Shown: positions 1 through 6,600, counted from the stretch's first letter. The stretch: DNA of 12,471 bases from an uncultured Oscillospiraceae bacterium (GCA_937915075.1 CALDMA010000289.1:1-12471), one strand, 5' to 3'. Notes: generated by a model from the letters alone, not told the origin. Numbers and translations are program-made.

Positions 1-2
1 CG

Positions 3-1937
3 ACGCCGCTTATCCAATACGATCTGGAGGGGCAGCAGAAAACGGATTTCTGCTACCAGCCTGCTTTGGACGGTGCGCGGGATGTTGCGTTTTCCTCCGC
101 GGCGATCGCTCCGGACGGAAGTCTCTGGGTTCTGGTCTGCCGTTTTTGGCGGGCAGCCGACGGCGAATCACTCACAACAGATTTTAAAGTAGAATGCCTA
201 GGCACGGGTGGAACGGTAACGGAAACGGTCTCACTCAATTGCCAGAACTTAAACGAAGTCACTGAGTTTTTGATCGGCAGTGACGGCAGTTTTCTTCTTT
301 ATACCTTCTCGAACGGGATGCTTTCCAGCTTTGACACAGCTGGGCATCTGACTGCGCAGGAGCCGCTCGCGCTGCTCACCGAAACTTTAGCAGCGGATTC
401 TGACGGACAGGTGTGGTTCATTGCAGACACGGAAGAAGGCGCGGCGCTGCAAGCCGTTGGAAGTGAAAAGCAGGTCCCGATTTCCGGTATCTCGAACGGC
501 CTTCCTGTGCTGTGCTATGGAACAGACGAGCCAGGCGTTCTTTATATGACGGATACCACGGCGCTTTACCGCGTACCGATTCAGACAGGTGTGGCAGAAA
601 AAATCGCAGATCTTGCGAAGCTCAACGTCCGTAGTGGGCAGCCGTTCAGTTGCACAGCGAATGGCAGTTTTGTTTTTGCAGACAATTCATCCGGTGTTCC
701 GTCGCTCGCTGCGATTTGTCCCAGCGCGTCCGGTGGAAAGCAGAAAACCGTGTTGACGCTTGCGACGGTCAATCCCAGTGGGCAAACCATCGCGCAGGTG
801 CAGGAGTTCAACCGGAGCAGTCAAGATTATCAGGTGGAGATTCTGGACTTTTCCGCGCTGCTTGACAGTGGAAGCTATATGGATTTGTTTACCACATGGA
901 ATACTGCCATTGTGGCGGGTGACACACCGGATATGATCGATTTCTCAAATCTTCCGTGGCACAGCTTCGCAGATCGTGGGCTGCTTCTTGATCTCAATAC
1001 GATTTTGCCGCAGGAGGATATTCTGCTGTGGCTCTGGAAGTCCGTTTCCTACAACGGTGGCAATTACACCTTCCCCGGATGCTTCACTGTTGAAACCCTC
1101 GTTGGAAAGCAGTCAAAGCTTGGAGACCGCCCGCACTGGACGGTGCAGGAGTTTCTTGATCTTTCCAGTTCATCCGATATTCCCATGTTTTCCGGCATGA
1201 GCCGGGAGCTGCTCCTTTTCTATATGGAACAGTATCTTTTCGATGCGTTTTTGGATGAAGAAACAAAAACGTGCAGCTTTGACTCGGAAGAATTTCGGTC
1301 GCTGCTGGACTATGCCGCCACGCTGGATGAACCGGAGGAGCTGGAGTTTGAAGTAGAAAACTCCATGCTTTTGATCCGACGGGATCTAGCGCTGGCAGAG
1401 CCGGTCATCCTGAGCAGCGTCGGGCAGATGCACAGCGCGGAAAGCTACACTGTGGGAGAGCCTCTTGCATGGATCGGCTGGCCAGGTCCAAACGGAACGA
1501 AAGTCCGTCCGGATGCAGAGATCGCAGTCTTCAAAAATACCGATCACGCAGACGGCGCGGCGGCCTTTCTGCAATTCCTACTTTCGGACACCAGCCAGAC
1601 GGTGCTTGGGCGCTTTGCGTTCCCGATGACGGTATCCGCGTTTGAAAGTGAAATCGATGCGGCAATGGAACCTCGGAACACAAACGACCCCGAGCTTGCA
1701 ACAGAGGTCACAGTAGACGGCACGGTTTACCCAGTCGTTCCGCTGTCAAAAAAAGATGCTGCGCGGTATGAAAAGTTCTTTGAGAATATTTCTGCGCAAA
1801 TCTATTATCCGTGGCAGGCGGCGGACATTCTGGAAGCAGAGTGCGGCGCACTTTGGGCTGGCGAACGGACAGCGGCAGAAACAGCTACACAGATTCAAAA
1901 GCGCATGGAACTGTATCTCGCAGAGAATGCGACATAA
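3..1937 (+). CDS. Extracellular solute-binding protein (ABC importer family 1-like), 5' end missing
   Basis: The frame is open from the left edge, so the start codon and any lipoprotein signal lie outside the window; 644 residues are visible. The first 240 or so visible residues contain recurring DGSLW, DGSFL and DGQVW patches typical of beta-propeller blades. From about residue 250 (LTLATVNPSGQ, then a QVQEFNRSSQDYQVEILDFS stretch) the protein resembles family 1 extracellular solute-binding proteins, including a GDTPDMIDFSN segment that fits the region after the first beta-alpha unit. Such proteins are normally tethered outside the membrane and deliver sugars or oligosaccharides to an ABC permease. 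No permease gene is in view. Base composition is richer in GC than the genes at 10297-12129. A hairpin follows 18 bases after the stop. It is probably chromosomal, outside the mobile region. The binding-protein assignment is fairly secure; the ligand cannot be told. Confidence 0.8.
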   Translation, partial: TPLIQYDLEGQQKTDFCYQPALDGARDVAFSSAAIAPDGSLWVLVCRFWRAADGESLTTDFKVECLGTGGTVTETVSLNCQNLNEVTEFLIGSDGSFLLYTFSNGMLSSFDTAGHLTAQEPLALLTETLAADSDGQVWFIADTEEGAALQAVGSEKQVPISGISNGLPVLCYGTDEPGVLYMTDTTALYRVPIQTGVAEKIADLAKLNVRSGQPFSCTANGSFVFADNSSGVPSLAAICPSASGGKQKTVLTLATVNPSGQTIAQVQEFNRSSQDYQVEILDFSALLDSGSYMDLFTTWNTAIVAGDTPDMIDFSNLPWHSFADRGLLLDLNTILPQEDILLWLWKSVSYNGGNYTFPGCFTVETLVGKQSKLGDRPHWTVQEFLDLSSSSDIPMFSGMSRELLLFYMEQYLFDAFLDEETKTCSFDSEEFRSLLDYAATLDEPEELEFEVENSMLLIRRDLALAEPVILSSVGQMHSAESYTVGEPLAWIGWPGPNGTKVRPDAEIAVFKNTDHADGAAAFLQFLLSDTSQTVLGRFAFPMTVSAFESEIDAAMEPRNTNDPELATEVTVDGTVYPVVPLSKKDAARYEKFFENISAQIYYPWQAADILEAECGALWAGERTAAETATQIQKRMELYLAENAT

Positions 1938-1954
1938 TAGAAAACGTAATATTT

Positions 1955-1997
1955 CAGGATAGCTGTACTTTTTCGCCTGAAAAGTACAGCTATCCTG
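1955..1997. terminator. 18-bp perfect hairpin, copy 1, between the binding-protein gene and vapC
   Basis: Arms 1955-1972 (CAGGATAGCTGTACTTTT) and 1980-1997 are perfect reverse complements around a 7-base loop. It sits between two convergent transcription units and could end both, though neither side has a long T run. A second copy at 2811-2853 differs by a compensated base pair in the stem, which shows that pairing is kept. A REP-like or small mobile palindrome is an alternative. Confidence 0.7.
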
Positions 1998-2080
1998 TTA
2001 TGCAACTACGTATAATTTACTTGTCTGTAAAGGGAGCGATGTGTAGCTGCGTAATGGGGCTGTCCGTTGATGCACGGTGG

Positions 2081-2482
2081 TTACTCCACCCAATTTTCAA
2101 CGACCAGGTCAGGCACACGCTCAAACTCTCGGACGTTGTTTGTGACCAGAAGCATATCTTCAGATCTGGCGTGCGCGGCGATCAGCATATCTAATGGGCC
2201 AATCGGTGTACCTCTGTCCTGTAGGTAGGAGCGGATCTCGCCGTATTCTGAAGCTGCTGCAGCTCCGAAAGGAAGGATGCTCAATGGGATCAGAAAACGA
2301 AGCAGCGCCTGCTCGTTTTTTGCGGGATTGGAGCTGTGCTTCATCCCATACTCCAGCTCGGCCAGCGTGATGGATGAAATACAGATGCCGCTATTCAATT
2401 CTTTCTTCAGCCGCTGCAATACGTGTTCTGGCTTGTTTTTCATCGCGTAGATGCAAATATTTGTGTCCAGCATATAAGTCAC
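2081..2482 (-). CDS. vapC: VapC-type PIN-domain ribonuclease toxin
   Basis: This is a 133-residue PIN-domain protein. The acidic residues of the family are in place: D6 in MLDTN, E42 in TLAELEYG, D98 in GPLDMLIAAHA, and the TNNVREF motif near residues 114-120, where N116 occupies the fourth metal-site position. VapC toxins are Mg-dependent endoribonucleases that cut tRNA or rRNA and are held inactive by VapB. The start is a GTG whose first bases overlap the vapB stop (GTGA), with AGGAG 11 bases upstream inside vapB, so the pair is translationally coupled. MTYMLDTN is the usual opening of this subfamily (VagD-like). Nothing suggests inactivation. Confidence 0.93.
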   Translation of the reverse strand: MTYMLDTNICIYAMKNKPEHVLQRLKKELNSGICISSITLAELEYGMKHSSNPAKNEQALLRFLIPLSILPFGAAAASEYGEIRSYLQDRGTPIGPLDMLIAAHARSEDMLLVTNNVREFERVPDLVVENWVE

Positions 2483-2709
2483 AGATTTTCACGCTCCTGC
2501 TGGATGCCCTGATCCCGGCCATCCTCAAAAATATCGTCGGTGAAGCTGTTCAGCCCGTCCATAAAAGTCTGCCACATGGACTCCATCGGCACGAGGATCA
2601 CGGCGTCGCCGAGCTGCTGGACGATCACTTCATCTGTATTGAAGCGAAATTTCTTCGGAAGCCGCACGGCCTGACTTCTTCCATTTTCAAAAATCTTTGC
2701 AGTCTCCAT
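2479..2709 (-). CDS. vapB: VapB-type antitoxin (AbrB/MazE-like DNA-binding fold)
   Basis: This 76-residue protein opens METAKIFENGRSQAVRLPKK, the swapped-hairpin AbrB/VagC fold that binds the operon operator. The C-terminal half (ESMWQTFMDGLNSF onward) is acidic and would wrap the VapC toxin. I place the start at the ATG at 2709: AGGAGG at 2723-2718 is 8 bases upstream. A GTG three codons earlier overlaps that ribosome site and is unlikely. The gene precedes and overlaps vapC by 4 bases. A 22-bp AT-rich palindrome just upstream probably serves as its autoregulatory operator. Confidence 0.92.
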   Translation of the reverse strand: METAKIFENGRSQAVRLPKKFRFNTDEVIVQQLGDAVILVPMESMWQTFMDGLNSFTDDIFEDGRDQGIQQERENL

Positions 2710-2728
2710 AACTGTCACCTCCTAATTT

Positions 2729-2759
2729 AATATATATCACGATATATATTATTCGTCAA
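2729..2759 (-). promoter_or_regulatory. vapBC promoter with AT-rich palindromic operator (P1)
   Basis: On the minus strand TTGACG (2759-2754) is followed after 17 bases by TATATA (2736-2731). The -10 lies inside a perfect palindrome, arms AATATATATC (2729-2738) and GATATATATT (2741-2750) with two central bases. Binding of VapB or VapBC there would block RNA polymerase. The ACGATATAT word at 2739-2747 recurs in the palindrome at 4301 and beside that at 7978. Confidence 0.65.
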
Positions 2760-2810
2760 TAGGCTGCTGCGTATTCGTGAAATGCGCCTTAGTGGGAAAC
2801 AATAAAATTT

Positions 2811-2853
2811 CAGGATGGCTGTACTTTTTGCAATGAAAAGTACAGCCATCCTG
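2811..2853. terminator. 18-bp perfect hairpin, copy 2, downstream of brnA
   Basis: Arms 2811-2828 (CAGGATGGCTGTACTTTT) and 2836-2853 pair perfectly around a 7-base loop. Relative to copy 1 at 1955 the sixth-from-outside pair changes from A-T to G-C, with both arms altered together. Flanking ATTTCAGG and CCTGTT bases are also shared. On the minus strand the stem is followed by a T-rich stretch, so it could terminate brnTA before the vapBC promoter. Confidence 0.7.
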
Positions 2854-2905
2854 TTGTACAAGGCTGCGTGGTTTCGTTGGTTGAAAAAACAGTCTTGCAA
2901 AAGCA

Positions 2906-3121
2906 TCACTGCCAGGACAATTGGAGCTGCCGGTGGTTATCGGCACAGTCTCTCAAATAGAGGTTGATCAGGGTCTGATAGGGGATGCCTTTTGCGTCGG
3001 CCAGAGACTTGAAGTAGTCGATGGTGCCGCCGTCGATGTTGATGGTGATCTGCTTTTTCAGCCGGTTCGCGTAGGGGTTTTTTCTTGGATTCAGCTCTCT
3101 GATGTTATATTCATCTCTCAT
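2906..3121 (-). CDS. brnA: BrnA-type antitoxin (ribbon-helix-helix)
   Basis: This 71-residue protein has the BrnA signature: an ELNPRKNPYANRLKKQITIN lead-in, where KKQITINID is the DNA-contacting beta strand, then two helices ending GIPYQTLINLYLRDCA. BrnA dimers bind their own promoter and neutralise BrnT. It is the second gene of the operon, starting 10 bases after the brnT stop, and its GAGGTGAT ribosome site overlaps that stop codon, so the two are co-translated. The toxin-first order is normal for brnTA. It is intact and of usual length. Confidence 0.9.
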   Translation of the reverse strand: MRDEYNIRELNPRKNPYANRLKKQITINIDGGTIDYFKSLADAKGIPYQTLINLYLRDCADNHRQLQLSWQ

Positions 3122-3130
3122 ACTATCACC

Positions 3131-3436
3131 TCAAATTCCATCAAGATAAATACGCTGCTCGGTTTTGGTTGCCTGCCTTGCCGAGATAATACGGATGCAG
3201 TTTTCGTTGTCGCGGTAGCAATGGCTTACAATGCAAATTTTCTGCGATTTGATTGATCCGATAATGAGGAAGCGATTTTCTTCAATGGAGTGATCCGGAT
3301 CGTCAAATAGAATGGCAAACTCGTCGTAAAAGACCTCCTTTGCTGCCTCGAAAGATAAGCCGTGCTTCTTTTTGTTGATCTCGTTCTTGTTGGGGTCCCA
3401 CTCAAATCTTAGTGTGTCAATAATTATATTATACAT
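3131..3436 (-). CDS. brnT: BrnT-type ribonuclease toxin
   Basis: This protein of about 101 residues carries the BrnT hallmark FEWDPNKNEINKKKHGLSFE and the later RFLIIGSI and IRIISAR strands of the RelE-like fold. BrnT cleaves RNA and halts translation until bound by BrnA. The start is uncertain. The ATG at 3436 has no ribosome site, and a TTGACA-16-TATAAT promoter overlaps it, with the -10 falling on codons 2-3. The family core begins near residue 10, but no ordinary start codon lies between. Either translation begins near the very 5' end of the mRNA or the true promoter is elsewhere. Family assignment is firm. Confidence 0.88.
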   Translation of the reverse strand: MYNIIIDTLRFEWDPNKNEINKKKHGLSFEAAKEVFYDEFAILFDDPDHSIEENRFLIIGSIKSQKICIVSHCYRDNENCIRIISARQATKTEQRIYLDGI

Positions 3437-3455
3437 ACTAAATAATTATTGTCAA
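3428..3455 (-). promoter_or_regulatory. brnTA promoter
   Basis: On the minus strand TTGACA (3455-3450) and TATAAT (3433-3428) are separated by 16 bases, both consensus hexamers. The -10 box overlaps the predicted brnT start codon region. Confidence 0.6.
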
Positions 3456-3618
3456 GGAAACCAAACGGCGATACGAAACCTGCACGATTGGTTGTATAGA
3501 CAGCGGCGATACCGGAGTTTTCTCGCTGGCACGGCGAATACTCGATAAGCGCATTGCTTGGTGACGACAATGGACAGCTGACAGGAAAGGCGGTTCGTTG
3601 TCGCCACCGAGCAGGGGA
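3456..3618. other. Intergenic stretch with no recognisable gene
   Basis: No frame here has both a ribosome site and a protein-like sequence, and I see no repeat longer than short hairpin stems such as GGCG/CGCC near 3590-3605. It may be upstream sequence of the hairpin array that follows, or remnant DNA at the element boundary. Confidence 0.4.
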
Positions 3619-3742
3619 GGCGTCCGCAGACGCCCGGGGTTTACCCCGCCCGGCGCAACAGCGCCGGGGGAACTCTTGGCATCTTGGATGCCTAATAACG
3701 GTTTACCCGTTTGCGCAATGACGTGAACGGGTAAACCGTTAT
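3619..3742. repeat. Array of five consecutive perfect hairpins
   Basis: Five stems follow each other almost without gaps: 3619-3634 (GGCGTC, loop CGCA), 3635-3648 (CGGGG, loop TTTA), 3649-3668 (CCCGGCGC, loop AACA), 3678-3692 (GGCATC, loop TTG) and 3695-3742 (17-bp arms ATAACGGTTTACCCGTT, 14-base loop). All are perfect. The first four are GC-rich, unlike their surroundings. No gene spans them. Dense hairpins of this sort occur at single-strand replication origins, transfer origins and recombination sites, and in structured RNAs; the sequence alone does not decide which. Confidence 0.6.
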
Positions 3743-3764
3743 ATCTGCATATACTCGGTTTATG

Positions 3765-3793
3765 TTGACAAAGATTTACTTCTATGCTATACT
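3765..3793 (+). promoter_or_regulatory. Near-consensus sigma-A promoter for a non-coding transcript
   Basis: TTGACA (3765-3770), a 17-base spacer and TATACT (3788-3793) predict transcription starting near 3800. No open reading frame with a ribosome site follows for more than 500 bases. Confidence 0.75.
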
Positions 3794-3799
3794 GAAAAT

Positions 3800-4255
3800 G
3801 CGAACAAATAGGCTCGTCTGGGCGAGGGTAAATAGTAATTAGGCCCAGAGCGTCCCGGCCGCTGCCGGGGGTTTAGCAGTTTTTATTTTAGAGCCGCTAA
3901 AAAGGTATGATGCACCTTTGTGATGTGTGGGCTTGCCGTAGTAACCTTTGTGAATTGGAAAGCACATCATGGACCCTGCTGCGAGTAATCTTTGTGAAAG
4001 CACAGGTAAGCAGAACGCATCTGTTCACCATCCACCTACTGAACGTTGCCAGTGTACTGTAGAAAGCGCTGGAGAGCTGATCCCTCGGAAAAGGATTCGA
4101 CAGAACCTCAACTGCCGTAGACGCTAATAAATAGGCTGCACACATAAGCAAGAAAAAAGTGTAGAAGAGAAATCTTCAAAACAGTCACACATAAGACTTA
4201 AAAAAGTGTACTTTGCTGATCGTCGAGGTTTCTTCGGAAACTGACGTGAAGCGGC
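3800..4255 (+). ncRNA. Putative long structured non-coding RNA
   Basis: A strong promoter feeds this protein-free stretch. Helices I can pair by eye: a closing stem GGCTC (3811-3815) with GAGCC (3891-3895) enclosing hairpins 3817-3849 (TCTGGGC/GCCCAGA) and 3854-3869 (CCCGGC/GCCGGG); hairpin 3901-3919 (AAAGGT/ACCTTT); stem 3921-3927 with 3963-3969 (TGATGTG/CACATCA); and a GTTTC-TTCG-GAAAC hairpin at 4228-4241 whose C(UUCG)G loop is typical of stable RNAs. CTTTGTGA occurs three times (3916, 3946, 3990), twice within GTAAYCTTTGTGA. The 3' end is a guess. It could be an unnamed RNA, a divergent member of the large phage/plasmid RNA classes, or a long leader of the recombinase gene. Confidence 0.5.
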
Positions 4256-4268
4256 TTAGCTTGAACAA

Positions 4269-4277
4269 TGATATAAT
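4269..4277 (+). promoter_or_regulatory. Extended -10 promoter before the recombinase gene
   Basis: TGATATAAT matches the TGN-TATAAT extended -10 element; no good -35 lies 17 bases upstream, which this promoter class does not need. The start would be near 4284, immediately ahead of the palindrome at 4288-4334, which could therefore act as an operator. Confidence 0.55.
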
Positions 4278-4287
4278 GTAAATAATC

Positions 4288-4334
4288 GATATAAAGTATA
4301 TACGATATATAACTTATGCAAGTTATATATCGTA
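4288..4334. repeat. AT-rich palindrome P2 with flanking half-site, upstream of the recombinase
   Basis: The 34-base palindrome at 4301-4334 has 15-base perfect arms (TACGATATATAACTT) and centre ATGC. Overlapping it on the left, GATATAAAGTATATA (4288-4302) is identical to 8393-8407 in palindrome P4. It lies between the extended -10 element and the ribosome site, as expected of a repressor site or of a recombinase binding site. It belongs to the family seen at 7978 and 8394. Confidence 0.75.
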
Positions 4335-4353
4335 ATGAAAAGGGGGCTACCAT

Positions 4354-5376
4354 TTGGGGCGAAAAAACAAATCATACTCGAAGGATCTGCACCAGCAGGC
4401 GTATGAAAAATTGACATCTATGCTGGCGCTGGGCGAAAGCAAGCGCGAGGCAGTTTTGAATGGGACAGCCGATGATAAGATCTTCTCGGTCAACACATAC
4501 AAGACCTACTGGAAGCACATAAAGTACTTCTTGAAGTATGTCAAGGAAAAATACCCGGAATGTACGACGCTGAAGAAAGCAAAAAGGTATGTCAACGAGT
4601 GGCTGCAGGTGCGAGTTGACCAGGATCTATCTGCTTGGACGATTCAGGCCGAGGCGAAAGCCCTGGGAAAGTTGTATGGCATAAAACCAGACGATGAAGA
4701 CTACTTCAAGCCGCCGAAGCGGAACCGATCAGAAATCAAACGGAGCCGGGGAGATGCCAAGCGGGATCGGCACTTCTCGGAAGCTAACAACGATGAGCTG
4801 ATAAAATTCTGCCGGGGAACCGGGCTGCGACGCAGTGAGCTGGCAGATCTGAAAGGAACGGATCTGGTGACGCGGAAACAGATCGAGGCGCAGATCACGG
4901 CGCTGGAACAGATTCCAGATCAGCAGCGGACGCCGGGTGACACGAAGCGGCTTCAGATGCTGCAGGACACGCGAATGTTTGAAGGAGAGTATTTCATTCA
5001 TGTGCGGAACGGAAAAGGCGGTAGGGAGCGCGTAAGCCCCATTATAGGGAAAAATCAGACGCAGATCATCGAACGGATGAAGAACACGCCGCCCGATGAA
5101 AAGGTCTGGCAGTTCATTCACCAATGCGCGGACATTCACAGCTACCGCTCAGATTACGCAGTTGCCATCTACAAAGCTCATGCGAGAAAGATCAGCGAAA
5201 TTCCGTTTGACCGGGTGAATAAGGGAACCGGAAAAAGATATCAGAGCGACGTCTACACTTGCCGCAAGGATGAAGCGGGTAAGAAGCTGGACAAGGCAGC
5301 CATGCTGGTTTGCAGCAAGGCGCTGGGGCATAACAGAATTAGCGTAGTCGCGGACAACTATATCCGTGGTCTTTGA
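4354..5376 (+). CDS. Tyrosine recombinase/integrase
   Basis: This 340-residue enzyme cuts and rejoins DNA through a covalent 3'-phosphotyrosine, and would integrate, excise or resolve the element. A core-binding SAM-like N-domain spans roughly residues 40-110 (NTYKTYWKHIKYFLKYVKEK). The catalytic domain has the full set: R159 in GTGLRRSEL, K221 in NGKGGRER, H262 and R265 in HSYR, H326 in LGH, and the nucleophile Y336 five residues from the C-terminus. A charged insert lies between R159 and K221. The start is TTG at 4354, with AGGGGG 7 to 8 bases upstream; an ATG at 4335 is out of frame. Its stop overlaps an ATG (TGATG), hinting at coupling to the next reading frame. No excisionase gene is evident nearby. 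Confidence 0.92.
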   Translation: MGRKNKSYSKDLHQQAYEKLTSMLALGESKREAVLNGTADDKIFSVNTYKTYWKHIKYFLKYVKEKYPECTTLKKAKRYVNEWLQVRVDQDLSAWTIQAEAKALGKLYGIKPDDEDYFKPPKRNRSEIKRSRGDAKRDRHFSEANNDELIKFCRGTGLRRSELADLKGTDLVTRKQIEAQITALEQIPDQQRTPGDTKRLQMLQDTRMFEGEYFIHVRNGKGGRERVSPIIGKNQTQIIERMKNTPPDEKVWQFIHQCADIHSYRSDYAVAIYKAHARKISEIPFDRVNKGTGKRYQSDVYTCRKDEAGKKLDKAAMLVCSKALGHNRISVVADNYIRGL

Positions 5377-5435
5377 TGGGAGGCGAGTGAGATATCGAGT
5401 ATGTAAAAAAACAGTGGACGGGTGGGTATAAACCC

Positions 5436-6164
5436 GTGGACAGTCTGGCCGACAAGGAGTGTTCCCATGTGATTCAGACAAAGCAGGAATATGAGACGCT
5501 TTTAGATCAGCGAGATAGAGCCAGGCGCGAAAAAAAAGAAGCAGAAAGTAACGCTACGCGGGAGATATCCAGAGTAAAACAGGAGGCGGCATACGAGGCC
5601 GACAGAGCCGCACAGAGGGCGCAAGCGCAGATAGACGACCTTGTACAGCAGGTGGAGCGGAAAACGGCTGAAATCGCCGACCAGCGCGCCCTCAATGCGA
5701 ACCTTCTCAGGATTTCGCGGGAAAGAGCAAATGCGGATAGAGGACTGCGACCGAAAAAGGTGCATACAGGGTATGTTGTCGTGATGTCCTCCGAAAAAGA
5801 AATACGGTACAAAAACGGCAGGAATAAGCTGCTGACGGCAAAGGTATGGGAGACGATACTTCAGAGTCCTTACTCGGTCGATTTTACAGAGAGCCAGGCA
5901 AGGCAATTGATCGAGGAAGATCTTCTGACTAAGGAAAATGGACTGCTTGCCGAGGTAGGCATTACGCTGATTTGCCACGGAAACGGTTATGAGGCTCTGA
6001 CGGAAGCAGAAAACTGGAAAGAAATTAAATTTTTGCACAATGCGCTGTTCTCACGGCAGCTTCGTGCAAACTATAGAACTGGCTATTGGGAATATATCAT
6101 CCAGCACACAAAACCGCTTGGAATCGTCCCCACGGAGATGCGGGCTGGAACGAAAAATGGATAG
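5436..6164 (+). CDS. Coiled-coil protein of unknown function between recombinase and rep
   Basis: From the GTG at 5436 the product has 242 residues. Residues 17 to about 100 form a long, highly charged coiled coil rich in R, E, K, A and Q. The C-terminal half (from TGYVVVMSSEKEIRY) is a compact alpha/beta-looking domain I do not recognise. The start is doubtful: protein-like sequence continues upstream in frame (DIEYVKKQWTGGYKPVDSL) to a TGA at 5388, with a good GGGAGG site at 5378-5383 but only an ATC codon at usable distance. Before the TGA, an in-frame ATG at 5376 overlaps the recombinase stop. The real gene may thus start at 5376 and contain a nonsense codon, or use a rare start. Position beside rep suggests a replication or partition accessory role, which is inference only. 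Confidence 0.75.
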   Translation: MDSLADKECSHVIQTKQEYETLLDQRDRARREKKEAESNATREISRVKQEAAYEADRAAQRAQAQIDDLVQQVERKTAEIADQRALNANLLRISRERANADRGLRPKKVHTGYVVVMSSEKEIRYKNGRNKLLTAKVWETILQSPYSVDFTESQARQLIEEDLLTKENGLLAEVGITLICHGNGYEALTEAENWKEIKFLHNALFSRQLRANYRTGYWEYIIQHTKPLGIVPTEMRAGTKNG

Positions 6165-6169
6165 TAAAA

Positions 6170-6215
6170 TAGCTTGTCCGTAACCCTTGAAATCGCGTTT
6201 TGGACAGGCTATAAT
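6170..6215 (+). promoter_or_regulatory. rep promoter with flanking inverted repeat
   Basis: TTGAAA (6187-6192), 17 bases, TATAAT (6210-6215). An inverted repeat, TAGCTTGTCC (6170-6179) and GGACAGGCTA (6202-6211), brackets the -35 and touches the -10 with one wobble pair, as expected for a repressor controlling replication. Confidence 0.7.
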
Positions 6216-6221
6216 GACACT

Positions 6222-6600
6222 CAAAAAATAGGGAAAAAGCTATTGATAATCTAAGCCCCCGTATAGGGGTCTAGGGGTAGGACAGGGGATGGATTTTTAT
6301 TGCGAAAAAATAAAATTTCTCTTTTTCGGAAGCGAGCAGGGGGGTAGCAGTTTGTAGCGATTTGCTGTGTGCTGGATCGGGGGGCGCAGCCCATCCGATA
6401 GCAGGGTAGGATTTGTCCACGGTCTTTTCCAAGGTCGTCCATCAGGATTCTCCACGCCTTTATGGTGTGGGGAATCCTGTGGGCGTACCGGCAGGCGTAA
6501 GCCTGTGGGAAAGGCAGTGGGCAAATCCGGATGGTTTGAACTCCCCGCCGCAGCGGTTTTTCTTTTTGCTTCTTTTTCTTTTGCTGGGAGGTTTTTGTAT
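6222..6600 (+). other. Long structured leader of the rep gene
   Basis: About 380 bases separate the promoter from the rep start without a credible gene. They hold a CCCC/GGGG hairpin at 6257-6269 followed by further G runs to 6288, a 16-bp hairpin at 6443-6479 (arms CAGGATTCTCCACGCC and its near-complement with two G-T pairs, loop TTTAT), a CAGGC-GTAA-GCCTG hairpin at 6492-6505, and a short CCGC/GCGG stem at 6545-6556 running into T runs just before the ribosome site. Such leaders in Gram-positive plasmids control copy number by attenuation or antisense RNA. I found no convincing antisense promoter. Confidence 0.5.

Noticed and set aside
1811..2194. 127-codon plus-strand frame across the end of the binding-protein gene
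   Set aside because: It overlaps two real genes and the hairpin at 1955, has no ribosome site and no protein-like pattern.
3695..3742. Simple intrinsic terminator
   Set aside because: The 17-bp stem has a 14-base loop, no T run and no gene ending on either side within reach.
3897..4151. 84-codon minus-strand frame in the putative RNA region
   Set aside because: No ribosome site, and its sequence is antisense to the paired helices; it looks like a chance frame.
4301..4334. loxP-like site
   Set aside because: Length and some words (ATAACTT, ATGC) recall loxP, but arm and spacer lengths differ and similarity is within what AT-rich palindromes give by chance; kept only as a general recombination-site idea.
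5502..6038. 178-codon minus-strand frame
   Set aside because: A shadow of the coiled-coil gene; composition is rich in F and C as typical for antisense frames.
6367..6600. N-terminal extension of the rep protein
   Set aside because: The open frame continues left but encodes hairpin and T-run leader sequence without a ribosome site; the ATG at 6601 has GGGAGG upstream and begins normal protein sequence.
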